A DNA stretch of 24,697 nucleotides, from NCBI GenBank assembly GCA_039583695.1, contig JAVKSL010000043.1, forward strand, positions 1 to 24,697. Reading direction: 5' to 3'. The position numbers and the translations under genes were made by a program. Below are positions 1-9,977 of this stretch, piece after piece. The notes under the pieces were generated by a model. It had not been told where the DNA came from, ran no database searches, and was given only the letters and a program-made list of their open reading frames with translations. The first letter of the stretch is position 1. Each line of letters starts with the position of its first letter. Source of the DNA: JAVKSL01 sp039583695. Its GTDB lineage: Bacteria; Actinomycetota; Acidimicrobiia; Acidimicrobiales; JAJPHD01.

Positions 1-644
1 CCCCCGACCCCTCGGCCGTACAAGTCGCGCAGCGACGTCAGCGCCAGTGCCCAACCCTCGGTCCCTCCGACCAGCAGCTCGCGCACGATCGCGCAGTCCA
101 GGTCGCCGCGCCTCCAGCTGCCGACCGGCGCGGCCACGTGGTTGAAGCCCACCTCGTCCAGCGCCAGGCTCACCTCGACGTCGGGGTTGATCCCCGCGGT
201 GACCCGCCGGAATACCTTCATGATCAGGCGCTCGTCGTATACCATCGACGAGTTGGACTGCTCGCCTCCCACCGGGCGCACCCGCTCGGCGCTCTGCTCC
301 CCACCGGTGACCAGCCCCAGCAGCGCCAGCGCCAGCTCCGGATCCGCCAGGGCATCGTAGGCCAGCGTCCCATCCCCCAAAGAGCCCAGGACCGAGGCCT
401 CCTGGCCCCCCAGCAATACCAGCGCCTCCGCCTCGGGACGAACCCCCACCAGCACCTGGTAGCTCACCCCGGACACGCCGGCCAGCATCCAGCCCAGGAC
501 AGGTCCGTCAGGCAGCGCGGCGGGCAGGAGGACATCGCTCGCCAGGACCTCGGCCCCAGCAGCCTCCTCCGGGGAACCGGCAAACCACCGTTGGCGGGCC
601 AGGTACTGGCCCACCAACGGTGCGAGTGCCTCCAGGGCGCTCAT
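1..644 (-). CDS. mak: Maltokinase (Mak/Pep2-type), partial, 3' part beyond window edge
   Basis: About 214 codons of the N-terminal part are present; the rest lies beyond base 1. The family phosphorylates maltose with ATP to give maltose 1-phosphate, the donor used by GlgE, in the cytoplasm. The reading begins MSALEALAPLVGQYLARQRW, with the RWFAG motif typical of the maltokinase N-cap near residues 19-23. Further on come GGEQSNSS (the EQSN nucleotide-loop motif), LIMKVFRR (a kinase lysine strand) and NPDVEV. The ATG at 644 overlaps the treS stop codon as ATGA, so it is coupled to treS and is the last visible gene of the glgE-treS-mak operon. In many actinobacteria glgB follows mak; that would lie outside this window. 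Assignment is firm from motifs and context; completeness cannot be judged. Confidence 0.9.
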   Translation of the reverse strand, partial: MSALEALAPLVGQYLARQRWFAGSPEEAAGAEVLASDVLLPAALPDGPVLGWMLAGVSGVSYQVLVGVRPEAEALVLLGGQEASVLGSLGDGTLAYDALADPELALALLGLVTGGEQSAERVRPVGGEQSNSSMVYDERLIMKVFRRVTAGINPDVEVSLALDEVGFNHVAAPVGSWRRGDLDCAIVRELLVGGTEGWALALTSLRDLYGRGVG

Positions 645-2331
645 CGGGGCTGCTCCGCAGCCCCGATGAGGAACCAGTAGAACCCATGTGGCCCCAACGT
701 CAGCAGGTAGGGTGCCTCACCGATTGCCGGGAACGGCACCCTCCCGAGCAACTCGACCAGCCTGCACCCCTGCCACCGATCCAGGTTCAGCTCCACCGGC
801 TGGGCGAAGCGACTCAGGTTGTTCACGCAGAGCACGATGCTATCCCCATCTTGGTCATCCCCATTCTCTCGATCCTTCCCCTCTTGGGGCTGGATATCAC
901 ACCGGACGAACGCCAGCACCGACGGGTTCTCCGCCCCGAGCACCTCGAAGCTCCCAGTCCCGAAGAGGGGATGCTGGTGGCGGACCTCGAGCATCCGGCG
1001 CACCCAATGCAAGAACGAGCTGGGATTGCGCACCTGGGACTCCACGTTCACCGCGTGGTAGCCGTACACTGGGTCCATCAGCGGCGGTAGGTAGAGCCTG
1101 GCGAAGTCCGCCCGACTGAATCCTGCGTTGCGATCCGGAGACCACTGCATTGGCGTCCGCACCCCGTCGCGGTCCCCGAGATAGATGTTGTCTCCCATCA
1201 ACAGCTCGTCGCCATAGTACAGGATCGGGCTGCCCGGCATCGAGAACAACAGGGCGTGCAGCAGCGCAGCGACCTGCCGGTCGTTGTCCACCAGGGGGGC
1301 GAGCCGCCGGCCGATCCCGATGTTGCGCTTCATGCGCGGGTCTCTGGCGTACTCCGTGTACATGTAGTCGCGCTCCTCGTCGGTGACCATCTCCAGGGTC
1401 AGCTCGTCGTGGTTGCGCAAGAAGAAGGCCCACTGGGCTCCCGCGGGGATGTCCGGGGTCTGAGCCAGGATCTCAGTGATGGGGAAGCGTTGCTCGCGCC
1501 GGACGGCCATGAACATGCGGGGCATCACCGGGAAGTGAAAGCACATGTGGCACTCGTCGCCGTTGCCGAAGTAGTCCACCACGTCGGCCGGCCACTGGTT
1601 GGCCTCGGCCAGCAGCACCATGCCCGGATGGCTGGACGCCAGCTCCTTGCGCAGGCGGCGCAGGTACGCATGGGTCTCGGGCAGGTTCTCGCAGTTGGTC
1701 CCGTCCCGCTCGAACAGGTAGGGCACCGCGTCGAGCCGGAACCCGTCGAGTCCGATGTCGGCCCAAAAGCGCATCACGTCCAGCATGGCGTCGGCCACCT
1801 CTGGATTGTCGTAGTTGAGGTCCGGCTGGTGGGCGAAGAAACGGTGCCAGTAGTACTGGCCCCGGGTGGCATCCCAGCTCCAGTTGGACCTCTCGGTGTC
1901 GACGAAGATCACCCTGGCGTCGGGCCAGCGCGAGTCGTCGTCGCTCCACACGTACCAGTCGGCCTTGGGATTGGTACGGTTGGCGCGGGACTCGACGAAC
2001 CAGGGGTGCGCGTCGCTGGTGTGGTTCATGACCAGGTCGGCGATAATCCGGATCCCCCTGGCGTGAGCCTGCTCCACCAGGTTGAGCACGTCGGCCAGGT
2101 CGCCATACTCGGGCAGGACGGTGAAAAAGTCGCTGATGTCGTAGCCGCCGTCGCGAAGTGGAGACTGGTAGAAGGGCAGCAGCCACAGGCAGTCGACGCC
2201 CAGCCAGGACAGGTAGTCCAGCTTGGCCGCCAGCCCGGCCAGGTCTCCCGTTCCGTCGTCGTTGCCGTCGAAGAATCCCCGCACCAAGACCTCGTAGAAC
2301 ACAGCTCTCCGGTACCACTGGAGGTCCTCGC

Positions 2332-2335
<4 letters not shown>
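641..2335 (-). CDS. treS: Trehalose synthase (maltose alpha-D-glucosyltransferase), TreS
   Basis: A 564-aa GH13 enzyme that interconverts trehalose and maltose in the cytoplasm and supplies maltose to the maltokinase encoded just downstream. The GH13 regions are in order: ADLVMNHTSDAHPW (99-112), GLDGFRLDAVPYL with nucleophile Asp202, LLAEANQWPADVV with acid/base Glu244, and FLRNHDELTLEM with Asp310. A C-terminal beta-sandwich domain follows. The length fits stand-alone TreS (about 550-600 aa), without the maltokinase fusion seen in some species. The GTG start at 2335 overlaps the glgE stop as GTGA, and the protein begins VSEDLQWYRRAVFYEVLVRG, the normal family N-terminus. The same frame stays open far upstream, but that extension is antisense-like sequence inside glgE and is not part of the protein. 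Confidence 0.95.
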
Positions 2336-4323
<1,988 letters not shown>

Positions 4324-4351
4324 TGCCGGGACCACCCTACCCGCCGTCGGC

Positions 4352-4396
4352 TCACCAATCGAACAAGGGCATGGAAAGCCGGGCAAAGCGGGGCAT
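4352..4396 (-). CDS. Possible 14-residue leader ORF upstream of glgE
   Basis: On the glgE strand there is a strong Shine-Dalgarno-like stretch (AAGGAGGA) two bases before an ATG at 4396. It opens a 14-residue reading frame, MPRFARLSMPLFDW, that stops 28 bases before the glgE start. It could be a leader peptide, but the same bases, read on the other strand, are the GGGCATATTCCTCC element described separately. That element is present twice more, where no comparable ORF exists. The spacing to the ATG is also short. It is recorded as a possibility only. Confidence 0.15.
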   Translation of the reverse strand: MPRFARLSMPLFDW

Positions 4397-4404
4397 ATTC
4401 CTCC
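4367..4404 (+). promoter_or_regulatory. Bipartite GGGCAT-N18-GGGCATATTCCTCC element upstream of glgP (copy A)
   Basis: Within the glgE-glgP divergent gap, GGGCAT at 4367 is repeated at 4391, 24 bp later, and the second copy continues as GGGCATATTCCTCC (4391-4404). The element ends 31 bases before the glgP start. Aligned without gaps, 29 of 38 bases match the copy at 15215-15252 upstream of aceE. A third copy lies on the minus strand at 9253-9290. CATATT could be a -10 hexamer, but no conserved TTGACA-like -35 sits at 16-18 bp, so a regulator site or an unusual promoter class is equally possible. The second half is also a near-palindrome (GGCATATTCC against GGAATATGCC). Confidence 0.6.
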
Positions 4405-4435
4405 TTCGAGCTCGATCTCCACTACGGTTGAGTCG

Positions 4436-7081
4436 GTGAGAGCACTACGAAGCTTCACCGTCCGGGTCCGCCTGCCTCTGGCCCTGGCCCCCCTGGAGGA
4501 GCTGGCCACCAACCTTCGATGGTCGTGGGACGAGCGCACCAGGGACTTGTTCCGCTGGTGCGACCCTGCGGGCTGGGAGGCCGTCGGCCACGATCCGGTC
4601 CGCCTGATCTCGCGCATGACCCCGGAGCGCCTCGGCGCGCTGGCCTCAGACGGCGCCTTCCTGGCCTTCCTGCAGGAGGTTTCAACGGACCTGCGCCGCT
4701 ATCTCGACACTCCAGCCTGGTATCAGAGCCGCGGCACCGCTCCGTGCTCGGGCATCGCCTACTTCTCGCCGGAGTTCGGCATTGCCGAGGCGGTGCCCCA
4801 GTATTCCGGGGGCCTGGGCGTGCTGGCTGGGGACCACCTAAAGGCCGCCAGCGGGCTCGGGCTGCCCCTGGTTGGCGTGGGGCTGTTGTACCGCCAGGGC
4901 TACTTCCGCCAGGTGCTCAGCCCCGATGGCTGGCAGACCGAGATCTACCCCAAGTTGGATCCCCACGCCATGGCCGTGCGCCCGGTCGTAGACGTCACGG
5001 TGACCGTGCAGATGGCAGAGGGACCTGTGGTAGCCCAGGTCTGGCGCGCCGACGTGGGTCGGGTAAGGCTGTACCTCCTCGACTCCGACGTGGAGGACAA
5101 CGACGCCGCTGGGCGCCTGCTCACCGATCGCCTCTACGGGGGCGATAATGAGCACCGCCTCCGCCAGGAGATCCTCCTCGGCATCGGAGGGGTGCGTGCG
5201 CTGGCGGCTGTTGGCGAAGATATCGCTGTATTTCACACCAACGAGGGCCACGCCGGGTTCCTTGGGCTGGAGCGCATCCGCCGGCTGGTGACCGGCGAGG
5301 GCCTCAGCTTCGCCGAGGCGGTGGAGGCGAGTCGGGCTGGAGCGCTGTTCACCACCCACACCCCGGTTCCCGCAGGCATCGACCGATTCCCTCGCTCATC
5401 CATCGAGGCCCACTTCGGCCGGTGGTGCGACGAATGCGGGGTGAGCATCGAGACCCTCATGGCACTTGGCCACGTTCCGGGCGAGAGCCCCGGGGCGCCG
5501 TTCAATATGGCCGTGATGTGCCTGCGCCTGGCCGGGCGCTCTAACGCGGTATCCAAGCTGCATGGGAGGGTCAGCCGGTCCATGTTCGCCCCATTGTGGC
5601 CGGGAATCGAGGTCAACGAGGTCCCCATCGACTCGGTGACCAACGGAGTCCACGCCCCCACCTGGGTCTCCCCGGAGATCGGGGACGTGATCACCCGCGC
5701 GGTGCTCCCCAGCTGGGATCAGGCCGAGGCCGCCGATTGGGCGCGGGTCGACGCCATCTCCGACGACCAGCTCTGGCGGGCCAGGGAGCAGGGCCGCGAG
5801 CGCCTGGTCGGAGTGGTAAGGACTCGCTTGCGGGCCTCGATGGCGGCAGCCGGGGCCGACGATCTGGCTTGGTGCGACGAGGCGCTGGACCCGAGGGTGC
5901 TGACCATCGGTTGGGCGCGGCGCTTTGCTTCCTACAAGCGGGCACCCCTGTTGCTGTCCGACCCTGCGCGCCTGGTGACCCTGCTCACCTCTGCCGATAC
6001 CCCGGTTCAGATGGTCTTTGCCGGCAAGGCGCACCCCGCCGACGACCCGGGCAAGGACATGATCCGTCAGATGGTGCAGTTCTCCCGCAAGGCGGGGGTC
6101 CGACACCGGATCGCATTTCTGGAGGACTACGACATCGCTCTGGCCAGGGCGATGTACCAGGGCTGCGACCTGTGGCTCAACACACCCCGCCGGCCTTTGG
6201 AGGCCTGCGGGACGAGCGGGATGAAGTCGGCCTTGAACGGCGGCCTCAACTGCTCGATCCTGGACGGCTGGTGGGACGAGTGCTACAACGGGGACAACGG
6301 CTGGGCCGTCCCCTCGGCGGAGAGCTACGGTGACCCGGCGCACCGGGACGCGGTCGAGGCGGCCAGCTTGTTCGACCTACTGGAACGGTGGGTGGTCCCG
6401 CTGTTCTACGACCGCATCGGGGGACCCGTGCCCCGGGCGTGGGTCCGGCGAATCAAGGGCTCGTTTCGCTCGCTCGGCCCGGCGGTGGTGGCGTCCCGGA
6501 TGGTGCGGGAGTACACCGAGCGCTTCTACGACCCCGCCGCCCAGCGCAGCGTGGGCTTGGCCAGGGACGGCTACAGCCGGGCCAGGGAGCTGGCTGCCTG
6601 GAAGACCCGGGTGCGCGCCGCGTGGCCCGGGGTGCGCGTCGAGTGGGTGGAGGCCGACGGGATCACGATGGACCTGGGAGCCAAGCGTCAGGTCGAGGCC
6701 GTGGTGGTCCTCGGATCGCTCATCCCGAGCGACGTGGTGGTGCAGCTAATCCACGGTGCGGTTGGGGGCAACGACGAATTGACCCAGGCGGAGGCTGTGG
6801 AGATGACCCCCGTCCTGACGCCAGCCTCGCTGGCGCCGGCTGCGGAAGTCGGGGTCACGGCAGGGGCCACAGCCCACGCCACAGCCCACTCCAGCGCGGA
6901 CTCCACGACCGAGGCCACGTCCTGGGCCGCCGGGGCCCCTGCTAGCCCTCCTGACAGCTTTGTGTATACCGGCGCTTTCGCCTGCATCCGGTCTGGCCAC
7001 TACGGCTTCACGGTCCGGGTGCTTCCCTCACACGCGGACCTGGTGAGCCCGACCGAGATGGGCCTGGCCGTTTGGGCGTGA
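4436..7081 (+). CDS. glgP: Alpha-glucan (glycogen/maltodextrin) phosphorylase, DUF3417-type GlgP
   Basis: An 881-aa PLP-dependent GT35 enzyme that releases glucose 1-phosphate from alpha-glucan. An N-terminal DUF3417 segment (RVRLPLALAPLEELATNLRW, then PAWYQSRG) precedes the phosphorylase fold, with IAYFSPEFGI, QYSGGLGVLAGDHLKAAS, FHTNEGHAGF, VTNGVHAPTW and AGKAHPAD. EACGTSGMKSALNGGLN carries the expected PLP lysine, Lys597. The GTG at 4436 is chosen because conserved sequence starts at once; the open frame further upstream overlaps glgE antisense. Odd feature: an Ala/Thr/Ser-rich stretch at about residues 796-842 interrupts the C-terminal domain, making the protein longer than the usual 850 or so. 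It is divergent from glgE and preceded by the GGGCAT repeat element. Confidence 0.93.
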   Translation: MRALRSFTVRVRLPLALAPLEELATNLRWSWDERTRDLFRWCDPAGWEAVGHDPVRLISRMTPERLGALASDGAFLAFLQEVSTDLRRYLDTPAWYQSRGTAPCSGIAYFSPEFGIAEAVPQYSGGLGVLAGDHLKAASGLGLPLVGVGLLYRQGYFRQVLSPDGWQTEIYPKLDPHAMAVRPVVDVTVTVQMAEGPVVAQVWRADVGRVRLYLLDSDVEDNDAAGRLLTDRLYGGDNEHRLRQEILLGIGGVRALAAVGEDIAVFHTNEGHAGFLGLERIRRLVTGEGLSFAEAVEASRAGALFTTHTPVPAGIDRFPRSSIEAHFGRWCDECGVSIETLMALGHVPGESPGAPFNMAVMCLRLAGRSNAVSKLHGRVSRSMFAPLWPGIEVNEVPIDSVTNGVHAPTWVSPEIGDVITRAVLPSWDQAEAADWARVDAISDDQLWRAREQGRERLVGVVRTRLRASMAAAGADDLAWCDEALDPRVLTIGWARRFASYKRAPLLLSDPARLVTLLTSADTPVQMVFAGKAHPADDPGKDMIRQMVQFSRKAGVRHRIAFLEDYDIALARAMYQGCDLWLNTPRRPLEACGTSGMKSALNGGLNCSILDGWWDECYNGDNGWAVPSAESYGDPAHRDAVEAASLFDLLERWVVPLFYDRIGGPVPRAWVRRIKGSFRSLGPAVVASRMVREYTERFYDPAAQRSVGLARDGYSRARELAAWKTRVRAAWPGVRVEWVEADGITMDLGAKRQVEAVVVLGSLIPSDVVVQLIHGAVGGNDELTQAEAVEMTPVLTPASLAPAAEVGVTAGATAHATAHSSADSTTEATSWAAGAPASPPDSFVYTGAFACIRSGHYGFTVRVLPSHADLVSPTEMGLAVWA

Positions 7082-7096
7082 GCGGCCCCGGGTCAC

Positions 7097-7109
7097 CGCC
7101 CTTCGGGCG
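7097..7109. terminator. Short GC hairpin between convergent glgP and the M24 peptidase gene
   Basis: CGCCC-TTC-GGGCG forms a 5-bp stem with a 3-base loop, 15 bases after the glgP stop. A 12-bp perfect palindrome, GCCGGCGCCGGC, follows at 7116-7127. Neither has a T tract, so this is a weak candidate for a bidirectional terminator in the 104-bp convergent gap, which otherwise holds nothing recognisable. Confidence 0.25.
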
Positions 7110-7185
7110 TGCGAGGCCGGCGCCGGCGCCCACCGGGCACAGCGAGGCGTCGTCGAAGCTGCAACCTGCAACCCCAGCCTGGCCG

Positions 7186-8316
7186 CTACGCCTCTACAAC
7201 CGCCAGGTCGTGGTCGGCGCGGTTCAGGGCCTTCGGACCGGAATCCGTGGCCACGACGATATCCTCCAGCCGCATCCCCCAACGCCCGGGCAAGTAGATC
7301 CCCGGCTCGATCGAAAAGGCGTTCCCCGCCACCAGGGGAGAGTCGTTGCCCACCACCAGATACGGGTCCTCGTGCTCCTCCAAGCCAATCCCGTGCCCGG
7401 TCCGGTGGATGAAGTGCTCGCCATGCCCGGCCCGGGCAATCACCTCCCTCGCCGCGAGGTCCACCGCCGCGGCGCAGCGACCCACAATCGCGGCGCTCAC
7501 CCCAGTTGATTGGGCTTGGCGAAGGATCGAGTAAGCCTCTGCGACCTCGGCGGTGGGCTCACCGGTCACCACGGTCCGGGTGATGTCCGAGCAATACCCC
7601 GGCTCTCCCTCTCCCAGCGCCAGCTTGCCCCCGAAGTCACACACCACCAGCTCACCGGCCGCGATCCTGCGAGATCCGGCGTCATGATGCGGGCTGGCCG
7701 AGCTCGGCCCGGAGCCGACGATGGCGAAGCTCACCGACTGGTGCCCCTCGGCCAGCAGCCGGGCACCCAGCTCCGCGGACACCTCGGCCTCGGTCCGTCC
7801 GATCAGGCGCAGCTCGCCGGCCTGCAAAGCCACCGCCACACGGTCCGCCGCCTCCCCGGCAGCAGCAAGCGCAGCCACCTCGAAGGCGTCCTTCACTGCC
7901 CGCAGCGCAGCGGTCACCCTCGACGCTGCGCACCATCGCGCCGTCGGAAGGCTCGCCTGCAGGGACAGTACGAAGGTGGCCCAGGTCCTGTCCGACACTG
8001 CGAGGTATCGCCGGGCGCCCACCAATCCGGCGACAATCGACACCGGGTCCTCGGCCTCGACCCACGGCCGCATCTCGAACAGCGCCTCGTCGGCGAGCAC
8101 CCGGGGCGCCTCCAGCGCCGGCACGACCAGCGTCGCGGTGGAATCGGCCGGGAGCACCAGCATGGTCAGGCGCTCCAAGGGCATCGCCTCGTACCCGCTC
8201 AACCAAGGCAGATCAGCGCCCAGCGATACCAGCAGGGCATCCACGCCCAGCTCGCCCATCCGACGCCGCACCGCGGCCATACGTTCCAGCCTGGCAGCCC
8301 GACCAGCGGCGCTCAC
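7186..8316 (-). CDS. M24 family metallopeptidase (Xaa-Pro dipeptidase/aminopeptidase-like)
   Basis: A 376-aa cytoplasmic peptidase with a creatinase-like N-terminal domain (about 1-140) and a pita-bread catalytic domain. The five metal ligands are visible: Asp227 (VVCDFGG), Asp244 (YCSDITRT), His308 (RTGHGIGLEEHE), Glu337 (FSIEPGIYLPG) and Glu351 (MRLEDIVV). His210-His211 probably line the active site. The family cleaves peptide bonds involving proline; exact substrate is unknown. The GTG at 8316 overlaps the lipB-lipA stop codon as GTGA, so it is the last gene of the lpd-E2-lipBA operon. Peptidases of this family are often found near such genes without a known functional link. Confidence 0.9.
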   Translation of the reverse strand: MSAAGRAARLERMAAVRRRMGELGVDALLVSLGADLPWLSGYEAMPLERLTMLVLPADSTATLVVPALEAPRVLADEALFEMRPWVEAEDPVSIVAGLVGARRYLAVSDRTWATFVLSLQASLPTARWCAASRVTAALRAVKDAFEVAALAAAGEAADRVAVALQAGELRLIGRTEAEVSAELGARLLAEGHQSVSFAIVGSGPSSASPHHDAGSRRIAAGELVVCDFGGKLALGEGEPGYCSDITRTVVTGEPTAEVAEAYSILRQAQSTGVSAAIVGRCAAAVDLAAREVIARAGHGEHFIHRTGHGIGLEEHEDPYLVVGNDSPLVAGNAFSIEPGIYLPGRWGMRLEDIVVATDSGPKALNRADHDLAVVEA

Positions 8317-9977
8317 CGTGCCCGCGCCCCCGCCGCCCCCGTCCCGGCTCCGGCGGCCTCGGCTCGGGCGGTCTCGGCCACCGCCTGGGTCGCCGCCTGG
8401 GCCCCGGCCGCCCCTGCCGCGGCGCGGGCGTGATAGCTGGACCGGGCCAACGGCGATGCCTCCACGTGATCGAAGCCCATTGCCCGGGCCGCGTCCCCCA
8501 GCTCGCCCAGCTCATCCGGCGTCCACCACCGCGCCACCGGAAGGTGCGCCGCGCTGGGCCGCAGGTACTGGCCCAACGTCACTATCCGCACTCCGACCCC
8601 CCTCAGGTCCCGGAGCGCTCCCAGCACCTCGTCGCGGTCCTCACCAAGGCCCACCATCATGCCCGACTTGGTGATCAGGCCGGCGGCATTGGCCCGCCCG
8701 AGCACCGCCAGGCTGCGGGCGTACGATGCCGACGGTCGCACTGCGCGCTGCAGGCGGGCCACGGTCTCCAGGTTGTGGTTGAGCACCTCAGGCCGGGCGC
8801 CGAAGATCGCCCCCAGCGCGCTCTCGGACCCCTTGCAGTCGGGTATCAGGACCTCGACCGTGGTCCCTGCGCACCGTGCGTGGATCGCGTCCACCGTCTG
8901 CGCGATCGTCGCCGCGCCACCGTCGGCCAGGTCGTCTCGGGCCACCGCGGTCACTACCGCGTGCGCCAGGCCCATCCGCGCCACCGCCTCCGCCACCCGT
9001 TCCGGCTCCCCCGGGCCCAGCGCCTCCGGCCGCCCGGAGTCAACCTGGCAGAACCCGCATGCCCGCGTGCAGCGCGCACCGTTCACCATGAACGTCGCCG
9101 TGCCGTCCGCCCAGCACTCGTAGATGTTCGGACACCCCGCCTCTTCGCAGACAGTGACCAGCTCCAAGCTCCTCATGAGCCCCCGCAACGACCGGTACCC
9201 AGGGCCCATATCCGCCTTGACCCTCAGCCACTGTGGCTTGCGCAATCCTTCTTGAGGAATATGCCCGGCGCTGACCCCCGAGGGGTGCCCACTCCCCGGC
9301 AGCGAGCCCGAGCCAGAGACGGTGCTGCGTCCCCACGCCACATCCTGGCGCTCGGTGCCGCCCGAACCCCAGCACCGAGCCGCCCTGGCGGCCACTGCAT
9401 CAACCACCTCCGACATGGCGACCTCGATACCTTCCTCAGCTAGCGACGTGACCGCCTTGTCGGGAATGCCGCACGGCACGATCTGCTCGAAGTAGCTGAG
9501 GTCGGGATCGACGTTCAGCGCGAAGCCGTGCATCGAGCGCCCACGGGTGAGACGCACCCCGATTGCCGCGATCTTGCGGGGATGCTCGCCAGCCGGGTCA
9601 ACCCACACGCCCGGGTAGCCGGTGAGCCGACCTGTCTCCCCCAGCCCAAGGTCCCCCAGCGTGTCGATGACCAGCTGCTCGACCTGAGACACGTAGCGAG
9701 GCGTGGCGCCGCGACCCATCGGGACGTCGAGGATCGGGTAACCCACCAGCTGGCCGGGACCGTGATAGGTGACATCGCCCCCACGGTTGGTGCGCACCAG
9801 GTCGGCGCCGAGGGGACCAAGTATGTTTTCCGAGCGAGCCCTGACGCCGAGGGTGAAGACGTGGGGATGCTCCAGCAGCAGCAGGTGGTCCTCGGTTCCA
9901 TGATCGTGCAGCGCCCGTTGGAGGGCGTGGGCGTCGGGATAGGCCACCCGGCCCAGCCAGCGGATGCGCAGCATCAC
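8313..9977 (-). CDS. LipB-LipA fusion: octanoyltransferase joined to lipoyl synthase
   Basis: One uninterrupted 554-aa frame contains both lipoate-biosynthesis enzymes. Residues 1 to about 203 are LipB, which moves octanoyl from acyl carrier protein to a target lysine. It has RTNRGGDVTYHGPGQLVGYP (63-81), the catalytic lysine in PRKIAAIGVR (Lys135) and the catalytic cysteine in VPCGIPDKAVTSL (Cys169). Residues 204-243 are a Gly/Ser-rich linker. From about 245 the sequence is LipA, a radical-SAM enzyme that inserts two sulfurs. It has the auxiliary-cluster cysteines Cys277, Cys282 and Cys288, the SAM-cluster cysteines Cys303, Cys307 and Cys310, and the C-terminal RSSYHA serine motif, then an Ala-rich tail of about 37 residues. 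The start GTG (or the next codon, ATG) directly follows the E2 stop. A separate LipA could begin at TTG 9245. Confidence 0.9.
   Translation of the reverse strand: MMLRIRWLGRVAYPDAHALQRALHDHGTEDHLLLLEHPHVFTLGVRARSENILGPLGADLVRTNRGGDVTYHGPGQLVGYPILDVPMGRGATPRYVSQVEQLVIDTLGDLGLGETGRLTGYPGVWVDPAGEHPRKIAAIGVRLTRGRSMHGFALNVDPDLSYFEQIVPCGIPDKAVTSLAEEGIEVAMSEVVDAVAARAARCWGSGGTERQDVAWGRSTVSGSGSLPGSGHPSGVSAGHIPQEGLRKPQWLRVKADMGPGYRSLRGLMRSLELVTVCEEAGCPNIYECWADGTATFMVNGARCTRACGFCQVDSGRPEALGPGEPERVAEAVARMGLAHAVVTAVARDDLADGGAATIAQTVDAIHARCAGTTVEVLIPDCKGSESALGAIFGARPEVLNHNLETVARLQRAVRPSASYARSLAVLGRANAAGLITKSGMMVGLGEDRDEVLGALRDLRGVGVRIVTLGQYLRPSAAHLPVARWWTPDELGELGDAARAMGFDHVEASPLARSSYHARAAAGAAGAQAATQAVAETARAEAAGAGTGAAGARAR
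9253..9290 (-). promoter_or_regulatory. Bipartite GGGCAC-N18-GGGCATATTCCTCA element at the LipB/LipA junction (copy C)
   Basis: On the minus strand GGGCAC (9290-9285) is followed 24 bp later by GGGCATATTCCTC (9266-9254), the same architecture as the copies before glgP and aceE. Fifteen bases, CCGGGCATATTCCTC, are identical to the aceE copy, and both have GTCA a few bases upstream. It lies in the linker-coding part of the fused gene. It ends 8 bases before a TTG that would start a normal LipA and that is immediately preceded by AAGAAGGA. This suggests an internal promoter or regulator site for the LipA part; activity is inference. Confidence 0.5.

Noticed and set aside
5396..6343. Minus-strand open frame of 315 codons opposite glgP
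   Set aside because: It is a shadow of the phosphorylase; low-complexity composition and no recognisable motif.
7510..8433. Plus-strand open frames opposite the M24 peptidase and lipBA
   Set aside because: The opposite strand encodes proteins with intact catalytic residues; these frames show only shadow composition.
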